From Pogona vitticeps (lineage: Eukaryota; Chordata; Lepidosauria; Squamata; Agamidae), in assembly GCF_051106095.1 (NCBI RefSeq), contig NC_135786.1, positions 140,434,501 through 140,498,500 of the forward strand: a DNA stretch of 64,000 bases. The letters are read 5' to 3'. Of the stretch, positions 19,111 to 31,100 are shown in pieces. Positions within the stretch are counted from its first letter, which is position 1. Each line of letters begins with the position of its first letter. The position numbers and the translations under genes were made by a program. The notes below the pieces were generated by a model, which saw only the letters and a program-made list of their open reading frames with translations, ran no database searches and was not told the DNA's origin.

Positions 19111-22100
19111 GGGGGGAGGGGAGGAGGGGAATCTTCCTTCCCCAGCGTGATCTACTGCAGTGGATTTTGCATCAACAGATGTGATGCTCACGCAGAAAGG
19201 GGCATCTTGAACCTCCAGGGTGCCAGCTACTGTACAGCCAGAAAGAGTCAACACCGGGAAGATCCCATAGGGTGGAAATAAACGCATGACAGGTCATCCT
19301 GGGATACCCTCAGACGAATCGTTATCCATACTGGCACTGCATTACTGAAGCGTTGCATTATCTTGTCCGTGTTCAGCAGAGATTGCAGTTTGAGTAGGAG
19401 AAGACTGTAATCCTGTTGAACGTTTTGTACAAGCACGCTCTTCGGAGAGCCCCTAAAACATCCCCCCCCCGCCACCGCCTGTTTTGATTGAGAACCACTG
19501 TGGTAAGATTGCTTGAAATGAGAGGTATTTAAAAATAGAATTCTATTCTTTCAGTTCTGTCTTCTTACTTGTTCTGTTTAAATGGATTGCATCTTTTAAA
19601 ATGTCATTTTAAATACAAAGCAGTGACCAAAATCCTGTTACTTCATGTAGTAAATCACCCTAAATAGACCCAATTAATCAATTGAAATTTAGTGAATCAA
19701 CTCCTCTGCAAGTTCTATTGTTTGAAGTGGCCTACCCTAAATCTGGCTTACTGTACTAAAGTAAGTCTCAACTTAGTAGGCCATTTGAATCAATTGAACT
19801 GTAGAGGAATTGTCTCACTCATCAGTGATTCAGTGGGCCTACTCTAGTGTGACTTATTGTGCTATGCAACAGGATTCCAGCCGTTATTCTTTGGGCTTGA
19901 TTACACATGAGAACTGTCAAATTGTTTTTGATTGGGAAAAACAATTACCTAAGTAAATTAACAGCAAGGAGTGTCTTGAGAATTTGACAGTGGATTGCAA
20001 CATAGTAAGTAGACAACACTCATAAAATATACTGATACTAAGGTATGTTGGCATTCTCTGCTTCGGAGATACAGCTTTGCAGTGCTTGTGGTTATTGGGC
20101 ATAATGTTGCATTAATTGGCTGGGATAATGCTAGCACTGTGATCTTAATCTTTTTATCAGGGGATTTTAGTCCAAGATACAATTATGTCGATAAAAGTTG
20201 TGCCAGCCTATTGTTCAGTTTCAACCCCCCCCCAGTAATTTTTTCAAAGCCTAAATGTATAAACTGAAGAAATGACAGTGTTTTCACATTACTTTCCCTG
20301 GCTGATATAACTGGGGTTTTCAGAATAGTAAAACACTTGTTTTAGTGTATACATTTCCCTTTTTCCTAGATTTGCTAAATCCAGATGCAGCTGACTTTAT
20401 TCCAAGGGAAAGGCAGACTTACAGTCTAAACTGGAGCAGTCAGTCCAGACTGGAATTGGATCGAGATTCAAGCAGAAACATTATACCACCCCCTATTCAA
20501 CCTAGGCACAGTAAATATGAAAGTTCTTCTGCAGATAGGCATACGTTTTACAGTCCAGAGAGCCAACGTAGATGTCAACCAGATTCATCACTTTTCAGCA
20601 GTATGGGTAAAACTAAAGGCCGCAACTTACAGTCTCAACGATGGCAAAGAACAAGGAGTGATAGAACACATGGCAAAAATCAGATAAAGCAAACAGCTGG
20701 TGGGACCTCAGAAGGTCCTATATGTTTAGATAGCAGATTGGTTGCAGGACGGAGGATGAATCCTAGAGATTATAGTGACAACTCTTCAGATAGCGAAAAA
20801 GAGGCTGCTACTGCAGATAATAGAGGAGCGAAGCCAAAGAAGACATATTTGATGCATTCACGTGGAAGAGGGTTGAAAGAAAAGGAGAAGCATCCACCTG
20901 AAAGGGATAAAAGAGTAACCTCTAAATGGAGAGACAAGACTTCCGATAACATGCTAGATCTGACTCAGTCAGACTCTTCTGAAGCTTCTCTTGGAAAAGC
21001 AGTGTCTGATGGCTTTTCAGACAATAGCATTGCACGAAGAAGGTACCCTTTTGCAAACAGATATTTTAAGGACCCTTCATGGAATAAAGAGACTGGCAAA
21101 AGGCAAGATACATCCAGGAGTAAAAATGCCAAGCATGTTAAGAATGCGTCTCTTCCACATCCTCCCAAAGAACGCAGCAGTGAGAAGAAGAAAGAATCTG
21201 TGATACACGAAAGAGGTTCAAACTTTGTGACTGTGGCACAGAAACAGCCATTGTGCCAAGCATCTACTCATGATGGCAGAAAGCCTCTGCTTCAAGAAGG
21301 ATATAAAAACAGGCGCTGGAAAAAGCAAAATGATGCACCAAAGAGTAAGGAAACTCATACAGGTAATTCTCTCTTAATCTGGGTTAGGCCTAACTGCTCA
21401 GATAAGTGTAGTTTTGTAAGAGTGTTTTCCTTTGTAGTTAGTTTAATTGTTTTTTAAGTCCCAAAGCTGCTTGTGTGTTGGATGTGTAAGAAAGAAACAC
21501 TTAAGCAATTTATTCACGAAGGCTTTCACGGCCGGGATCTAATGGTTGGTGTGGGTTTTTCGGGCTCTTTGGCTGTGTTCTGAAGGTTGTTCTTCCTAAC
21601 GTTTCGCCAGTCTCTGTGGCCAGCATCTTCAGAGTGCTGTCCTCTGAAGATGCCGGCCACAGAGAGTGGCAAAACATTAGGAAGAACAACCTTCAGAACA
21701 CGGCCAAAGAGCCCAAAAAACCCACAACAACCACTTAAGCAATTTTTTTTGTTATGGTATATGACTTAAAATTGTAGCAACAGAATATGCACCACTGGGT
21801 GAACAAGTGAAACATTGTGTTTTGTTAGATTTTGTTCTAACTTCTTCATGTTGAACAGGGCGTGATCAATAATAGTGATACAAATTGTTTTTCAATTTGT
21901 GTATTATTGGTTTTCAAAATGTTTGGAAAAAAAAGAGTGATTGCTTAGAAGCTTATCAGGAGTTCCTCAGTATGAAAGACCAGTCATGTCCAAGAAGCTT
22001 CTTTGGAGAACAACTTGCCTCCCATGGTATATTTTCTCCCAGCAATATTATGCTGGCAGGAAGGTTTGGGTTATATGTCACTGTCTACTCTCAATTCATG

Positions 22101-25100
22101 TGGAGCAGTGGATGAGCCCAACAGGCCTAGTCTTTTTCATTGCAAATTAGAACAGGTCCCAAAGTTTCTACAGCACTATGGTTTCTGTGGCAGACAAACA
22201 AGGTTCCATAGCTGTTGAGGAATGAGTCACAGTAGAATTTATATTTTTAATCACTGCTGAATGTGAAACCATAATAATAAAATATTGTAATAAAAAGTAA
22301 CTTCCTGAAATACAGTGTCATGTTGCTTGGGGAAATTGTGCAGTAGCATTGATAACAGCACTGCTGTGTGCAGTCTCTCATCTTTTTTGTACTGCTGAGC
22401 AGACTGGTGTTCTGACATTGCCTGCTGTTTGATGGCTGTTGTACCCATGCTGCATATCTGAAGGAGTTCTTGCAGAAGATTAGAACACCTGCTACAATGA
22501 TGGAAATCAATGGATTTTCTAGATAGAATATGTGAATTGAAATGCCCTGTCCTTGTAAATGACTTGTGGTGTTTCGTTTTGTCAGATGAAATCACACAAT
22601 CAGGATTGAAGAGGAATACTGGAAGGAGTTTTGATAGTTGGAAGATAGTATGAAGTACAGTAATAGCTAGCTGAGCTTTAATACCATGAGAGTTTATTTT
22701 TCTGTGTTGCATGGTGGACATGGAAAACAACTGAGCCATGAAAACAACTGGGTGCGCCAGAAGGAAGCAGGTGGGATGAAGCTCACCTGCTTCCACTTAT
22801 TCTTGTTGACAGTGCTATTTAACCACACAACCCTCTCCTATGATGGAAGTCTTGATGCTGCCAGTTTCTGATCCCACTTTAAGGTTCCCATTTCAGCACA
22901 TTTTTTTCTGAATTCACTTGAGAGGATAGGTAACTTGTTTGAATACTAACATACTATCACTAATAATTAATACTAATTAAGTCTTTGAAATTTAAATAGT
23001 GTGTCAGCTTTTCTCAGCTCTTGTTGCATAAATTTACCCTTACACAGAAGCAACAGACCTGCAACAGAAGAGAGATTGTGTCTCTTTTTGAAATGTCCAT
23101 GTTTTCCTAGCTAATGAGAGCAAAGGGCAAGGAATTATATCACTGTATCATTAGGTAAAAAGTAAAGGTAAAGGTTCCCCTTGACAATTTTTTTTGTCCA
23201 GTCATGTTCGACTCTAGGGGGCGGTGCTCATCCCCGTTTCCAAGCCATAGAGCCAGAGTTTGTCCGAAGACAATCTTCCGTGGTCACATGGCCAGTGCGA
23301 CTTAGACACGGAACGCTGTTACCTTCCCACCAAAGTGGTCCCTATTTATCTACTTGCATTTGCATGCTTTCGAACCGCTAGGTTGGCGGGAGCTGGGACA
23401 AGCGACGGGAGCTCACTCCGTCGCATGGATTCGATCTTATGACTGCTTGGTCTTCTGACCCTGCAGCACAGGCTTCTGCGGTTTAGCCCGCAGCGCCACC
23501 ACGTCCCTGTGTATCATTAGGTGAAATAAAGGAAATCAACCATGAGTGCTCACTGGAAGGACAGATCCTGAAGCTGAGGCTCCAATACTTTGGCCATCTC
23601 ATGAGAAGAGAAGACTCCCTGGAAAAGACCCTGATGTTGGGAAAGTGTGAAGGCAAGAGGAGAAGGGGACAACAGAGGACGAGATGGTTGGACAGTGTCA
23701 TCGAAGCTACCAACATGAATTTGACCAAACTCCGGGAGGCAGTGGAAGACAGGAGGTCGTGGCGTGCTCTGGTCCATGGGGTCACGAAGAGTCGGACATG
23801 ACTTAACGACTAAACAACAACATCATTAGGTGTTGTAGAGTCATTCTGTGACATCATCTTGTTTGCCCATTTTGGTAAACATTAAGCCTCAGAGCAACTA
23901 CAGAGGAGAAAAGCCATTCAGTAGTCCTGAAATATGATCTTTTATATGACTGGAATTTCCTTTGAAGCGAATTGCAGGTAATGTCCTCGCTTCTATCAGC
24001 AATTCCACATGTTCCCCAGCTACACCTTGCACTGAAGCAGGTACTCCTTGCACCAAATTCTTCACATCTATGCTTTGTGCACCACCATCATTTCATGCCT
24101 AGACTTTAAGCTGCTGATGTGTCAACATTTCACGTAGATCAAGGTGGATAAAAATCCATGCTTTTTAAAAATTAAATTGATTTAAATCATGATTTAAATA
24201 AAAATCATTTTTAAAATTTAAGACATCCAAAAAATCCAAAATATTATTTAAATCATAATTTAAATCAAACCTACCCTGATGTAGATGTTGCCCACATAAG
24301 TTGTAAGTATAAATAAAGTTTGACACAGCATATCTGTCCTGTATTTAAGTCTTTGTGAGCTCTAGACACTAAATTCTATAATCAGAATTTATTCATTTTA
24401 AAAACAACATAAGCTCTAAAGAAGTTTCTTTGGTGGTTGGGAGAGAAAGAGAGTTTTATTATCTGTACAGAATATACTGTATAGTGGTATGTACATGCAA
24501 TGTATGCATGTGTTTATATGTGTGCATGTTCATGGTAAGATTAAAAGGTTGAAGAACATATCATGAAAACGGAGATACCATAGTATCATGCATGCGAGCC
24601 AAAGGCTTGAGACCAAAGCTCCATGGTGCAATGAAAATGAGGGCTGGCATGTGGCAGCTGCAGGGCCTTAGCCCTTTTGATCAAGTTACAGCTCTGTGGA
24701 TGGTGTGAGGCCGGTAGCAGCCACCAGCTTGTGAGACCAGGTCTTCTCAGTGTCAGGTTGCTTGGGAATGCAGCCCAGAGCACTAATAAACTCCATACAT
24801 GAATTGGCAAAATTAAAGTCAATATAGCACTGATGTGCTTCAGTAACTTTATTCAACAGTATTATGGTTCAGAATTTGTGTTTACTGAACAAGTGAGCAA
24901 TGTGTTTGTGCACAGGTATAGAAATCTCTTTTTGTCTCTCTTAGGGTCTCTTATAGAGCAGCTTACCTCAGAAAAGTATGAATGTATGGTATGTTGTGAG
25001 GTGATCCGTGTGGTGGCCCCAGTGTGGAGCTGTCAGAATTGCTATCATGTATTTCACTTGAGCTGCATTAAGAAGTGGGCAAGATCTCCTGCAGCACAGA

Positions 25101-28100
25101 CTGAAGGTTAGTACATTGCTTGCTAAACATATTGAGAAAATCACAATGCCAAAACTATAGATTCTGTCATCTTCCAGGTACTGTAGTATAAACGTATTGT
25201 TTTAATTCCTTTACTAATTTCATGCACGGAAACTTTGTTTGAATTTTATGTAAAACTTATAAAAAGATATTTGTCGTGTTGCAGTACTGTTTTTCTTTGA
25301 AAAACAAAAAAAATTGTATTTCCCTCCCCCCTTTTTTGGCAGATGGCAACAGTGGTTGGCGATGTCCTGCTTGTCAAAATGTTTCCTCTCAAGTTCCTAA
25401 TATTTATACCTGTTTCTGTGGTGAGTATCTTTCACGTTTAGATTAGCCTGCTATCACTTCATAAAGATTACAGTGGTGCCTCGCTAGACAGTTACCCCGC
25501 ATGACAGTTTTTTCGCTAGACATTGGCTTTTTGCGATCGCTATAGCGATTCGCAAAACAGTGGTTCCTATGGAGGAATTTCACTGGACAATGTTTGGTCC
25601 CTGCTTCGCAAACTGATTTTCACTAGACAACAATTTTGACAGCTCCCTCCGCGCTCGCAAATAGGTGTTTTCGGGACCTAAGCTTCGATTTAAACAGCTG
25701 ATCGGCGGTTCGCAAAGCGGCTTTCCTATGGCCGATCTTCACTAGACAACAACGATTCTTGCCCATTGGAACGCATTAAACAGGTTTCAATGCATTCCAA
25801 TGGGGAAATGCTTTTCGCTAGACAATGATTTCGCTAAACAGCGATTTCAGTGGAACGGATTATCATCTAGCGAGGCACCACTGTAATTCTGAAAATCTGA
25901 TAACTTTAGCACGTGTTCCTTTGGTAGGAAAACTGAATTTTTCCAACTTAGTATTATGAAGCTTCCACTACATTTTTATAATAATATTATTATTAATTCA
26001 GTTTCTGAATAGGTAGCTTAATCAGAATTAACTTGATTAATTAATTAAAATAGTTTAATCAGAATTTAATTGGAAAGCAGAAATGTGTGGAGTGATAAAT
26101 AAGATTAGCATGGTCAGCTTTTGTTAAAAAAAAAGTCTTTTATATTTAACATCTCTAAAGTTAAGATTCATTATGATCCATGTATATTCCCAGTATGTTG
26201 TTGTGGAAATCTGGAAAAACTCACAAAAACTCAAAGAGCAATGGAAAAACAGATGCGAAATATCAGACGAATAGATACAGTTAAGAAATTAAGTTATTCA
26301 ACAAAGAGACAAAAGTGATAGATGTAAAAGAACAAATAGCATCATTAAAATGAAGACGGACCGACCACAACCTGCAACAAGTATATGCGCCCTGGAATAA
26401 AGGAATACATTCCTCAGGCATGACCTTGGATTTGAAAAGGAATATAGCAAGACCACAGATGAGATGGATGCATGGTTTTAAAAGATTAACAAGGATGGCA
26501 TGGATTACAGTAGTGCAAAATGGAAATTTCTGGAAGCAAAGGGGAAGGCCTGTGTCAAACATTGAATGTCAAGAGGCTAACGAAGACATTCTTGATTGTT
26601 CACTTTCTGTTTATCAGAAGTAATAATCATCAGATGTACATATTGTATTCTTATTTCTATTTTGCTTTAAATATGGTTCAAGCAGATCATATATCTCCAT
26701 CACACAACCGTTTTCAAGCTATAATTGATACTGGTAATTACAGTCAGCAGTTCTTGGGAAAACAGTTTGCTTAGGCATATAGACAGGACTTGAAAAATCT
26801 ACTTGTCCATTCCTCTGTGACGAGTGAAAAAATGCTGCTTGACAAGCCACAGCTCCCTCCCTCCCTCTCTCCCTTCTTGCCTCCTTACCCTCAGTCCGTC
26901 TCTCTCTCTCTCTCTCACGCACACACACACATCTTCATCCTGTAGTCCTCCCTTCCCATTGCAAAAGGAAAAACAGCCCTCTTCTCGTGAGAAGAGAGTT
27001 CGAGCGGCACATAGATACATAGCTCTGCAGGAGAATGTAGAATAGTCCCATGCTGGAGAATATGGAGATTTCCTGCTCCCGATTTCAACCGAACGACCTG
27101 GCTCCTTAAGAGGCCAGACGCTTTTGCTTTCAATTTTATTTTTGGTGGAAACATTAAAAAGCATTCAAAATGAGCAGGCACGCAGATAATAAATAAACCC
27201 AAGTCTGAGGGTATACAGTATTTATTTTGGGTTTGTACACATTGTTATGTAGAAAGTGCCTAGTTAAAATTTAAATTTTAAGTTTAAACATAAATTGCAA
27301 GGCTATAGTCCGGTCATGCTTCCAGTGAAATTTTTGACTGACTGGTGAGACATTCTAAAAATTTTCAAGCCCTTTGTATAGACCTTGATCTGAAGGTAGA
27401 TTGTGCCTTGAAAAAACTATGTACAGTATTAGGGGGCTCTCCTTAAAAATATGGGATATGACTGAGGATATGGGACATGGAAGAGGACAAATAACTGCCC
27501 TAAACTGTGGATTTTTGCCTGATTTATGGTGACACCCTTTCCCCAGTAGCTATGCAAACTCCATTGCACTTTGCTCAGGAATGTGTCTCAACATTCTTAT
27601 GCAAACTGTTTTTAGTTAGCTTGATTTATGATCCAAACCAGACTGTTTGTTTATAAACAAACCTGATACTAAGCTTCTTTGCTTTTCTTCACTGTTCTTC
27701 AGTGAGGACAACTGCAATAGGTGGAATTTATTCAGTGGGATTTGTCCAGCATGTTGCCTATCCTGGGACTGGCCACACTGAAGAGGGGCAGAAACACCTA
27801 TCCAGATAATGTAATTGTGTACATATACATGCATGCTCATGGAGAGGCATTTAATCAAAACAGATCTATTTTGTTTGTCTGTCTTGATAAGGATATATAT
27901 GAAATATACTGTTTGATATGGCATGGATCTGACATCTTGTCTACTGCTGCATAATTTGCTGTCACTATGGAAACATTCAGCTCCATCTTCTACAGCTTGC
28001 TTGGATTGAGTGACATATGTTCAATAGTTATAATAGAACATTAGCCATTGTGAGTGTAACTGTTTTGAGTTCTTAAATAGCTGAGAGATGTGCTGAAATA

Positions 28101-31100
28101 TCATGTAGTAGGGAGGAATATGGGGGAGAAGTTGTAGGCAGACTGGTAAGAACCATGGAGATCTTGAGTTATATTTCCAGATGGGTATCATTACTTAATG
28201 GCACCACATGTAGACAAGGTAGTCCTGGACTATAGAGGTCTATAAGAAGAAAATAGTGATATGAATTATGTGTGCTGCAAAAATTTTAATTGGGCATTTG
28301 GCTGTCCTGCTTGTACAAGTCATATTAGTCTTTTGTAAAGTGTTAAAGAATTGGCGTAAAATTTCCTACATCATTAAGAATTAAAAATTTGAAATGTTTG
28401 CATTTTAAATACTGTATAACCTCATATCTGATTTCTTTCCTCTTGGAGCAGAAGCATAAACCTTTTTGGTGTTGGATTCCTTCTCTAGGTAGGGTGAAAA
28501 ATCCTGAATGGAATAGAAATGAAATTCCACACAGTTGTGGAGAACTCTGTAGAAAGCGAAGATCAGCTCAAGACTGTCCGCACTTGTGTAACATGTAAGT
28601 GTATTTTTGAAATGTTCAGTGAACTAGATGAGATGCCAGAATTCTTGAAAAATATTCTGGTTAATTCTCCTTTTCTTAAGTATTAGGAGTTGCGTAGTTT
28701 TATCAGCGGCCCATTTAGCCATAGATATGTTTAATGAGAGCATAAGCAGAACTCTGGGTGGTGCAGATGCTGGTGATGAGGACAATTAGGTATAAGCAGC
28801 TACTGTACAGGCTCATATGTCCCCCAATTTCTCTCAGCCCATCTCTTTTGCAGTGAGAAATAACACCTCCCCCCTTATCTGTTAATTTTTATCATTGGGA
28901 AGCATTACATGAACACTGACGTTATCTGGAGTTGGAGATGATTGGAACACCAGAGGTGATTCACACTCCTGAATGAAGAGTGAGGCAGCGTTTGTGCCAT
29001 TCATTTATACATCTACCAGCCGCCTTTGTTTTGTGAGGCATGGCAGGGTAGGTGGGAGGGTGCAAATATGTCTGAAATAGCATATGGCATTTTAAGAATT
29101 GGAGGTTTCATTTTGGAGAAAAAGACTCAGCTGTGAAAATAGGCATGCTGTGTGGGGAAGCATCAGGCTGAAACAGGCAAGCTTTCCAGTCATACCAGGC
29201 AGAGAGGTTTCAGTGCCTTGATCAATTTTGTATATATCTCATAGTGACTATTATCCTGCTGCTACTGCCTATTTACCCTTGGAATATCCACTTGTCATCA
29301 GAATTCATTTTAGGAAGTAAACATGTACAGATTTTCGTGATTATTGTTCACAATTTTCTTTGCAAGGTTGAAATTGTTTATTTCTTCCATATGTATGTAA
29401 TGCTGTTGGCTATAAAGCATTTCATGCTGGAAGTACTTAAGTACTACAATTATTAAATCTTGTTACATAAATTAAAATTCTAACCATACATTAATAACAA
29501 TAGGTGAAAATATTTACTAGCTGTGGTAAATAAGATTAAGATGAAAATTTACAAAGCTGAAATTAAGTTACACATTTCTTGTTTTTAAGTCTCTGTCATC
29601 CAGGACCTTGCCCATCATGCCCTGCTTTCATGACCAAAAAATGTGAATGTGGACGCACAAGGTGAGATAATTTTTAGATAGTTTTTCACAAAATAATTTA
29701 GAATTATTTTTTTCCTGATGTCAGTAAAGAGATTAAAACGATATTTTGCAATATTTTGCCAGTATTCTTTGATAATTGGCAGGCTGTTTCTCACAATCTC
29801 AGTCTCCAATGCTATATGCCACCTATATATTGTATAAATCTTTGTATGGGGTTCCATCCAATCCACTCCTCTCAATTTCAGCCACTGCTTTTAATGACAG
29901 TGAGTCTGTTATGAAACTAGAAATCCTGAAACATTGCAGTTAGGGATTAAAAATTCAGCTAGTTAAGGAGGAATGCACGGCAGCAATTTGAATATTTTAT
30001 GAATTGTTGTCTTCAAGCGAAAGTGTTCTGTATGTTTTTTCTCTATTAGCTGATGGAAATGGGAATGAAATTCACAGAGGCTCTGTAGCTAAACCTGCAT
30101 GAGAAGTAGATACCACACTCCCTGCTTTAATTGCCTAGCAGTTGCTTGCTGCCTCCATGATTGTACCACAAATAACTCTTCCTGTTATGACTAATTGTGC
30201 CCTGTTGTGTGGGAGATTCCTGGCATTAAGACATTCCAGACAATTCATGATTTGTGGGCAGGTTTGATATAACCGACAAGGTGCAGCATAATTTATGGAT
30301 GAACCTCAACTTTTATTTTTCATACCTCTACTCATGTGGAAAATGAAGATGTCAAAAAGGCCTTTCTCTCTCTCTTGACCTATTATTTTAAAGGTGTTTT
30401 TATCTTAGGTTGACCCTGGAAGGAAATCTTGTCATTTTATTAAAACTAAGAAAAATAGTGAAAGGTAAATATTTTAGGAACATTAGGCTCAGGTTTTCAG
30501 CTTTAAGTTGCTTTTTGTGTGTGGTAGTATGATTATAATGCAGAGTTTTAGATTAGATTGTGCTTTTGAAATTGCCACCTACCTGTCATCTATTCTTTCT
30601 CTTAGTTGTACTTTCTTTTGTTGCTATTATTATAGAATGTGTGTGCACAGACCCTGAAATCTACATTATTCTCTCACATGTGTATTATGTAAAAATGGAC
30701 ATGCAGGGGTTTTGTATGAAAAGGTATATTTGAGTGCTAAATCACAAAGTATAAAGCAGAGCATTGCAGGTTGGAGTTAATTGTGTTACACTGCAGCTCT
30801 GATCTTGGTTTAGGAAAAGCCATGTTTTACATTGATGTTTAATCCCGGTGGGTCAGACAAATAGAAGAAGAAGCAGAATTGGTACCTAGTTTCTATATTG
30901 TTTTCTTAACACTGCGGTCCTTATTTTATCCTCAGATTAAACATAAGCTGCACATTCTAGAAATAGAAAGTGTTCCTTCTGTCATTGTAGTAGTATAGCA
31001 AAAGCAGTATTGTGCCCCTTAAAGACTAATAGAGTTGTTTCAAAGTGTACTTGTTTGTTTTAAAATATAAATATTTATATGCCGCCTTTCTCCTGGAGGA

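Noticed and set aside
18071-19150. Several long overlapping open frames on both strands in the CpG island (60-250 codons)
   Set aside because: They are Pro/Arg/Gly-rich, overlap each other on all frames and have no protein features. They are expected in stop-poor GC-rich DNA. Only the short frame starting at 18526 matches a known protein start and a proper donor site.
23161-23509. Functional tRNA gene
   Set aside because: The tRNA-like promoter belongs to a SINE with target duplications and a repeated tail. No tRNA cloverleaf is complete.
26220-26630. RTE/other LINE coding tail ([20 protein letters not shown])
   Set aside because: The resemblance is too short and weak to call; no other LINE block is visible nearby.
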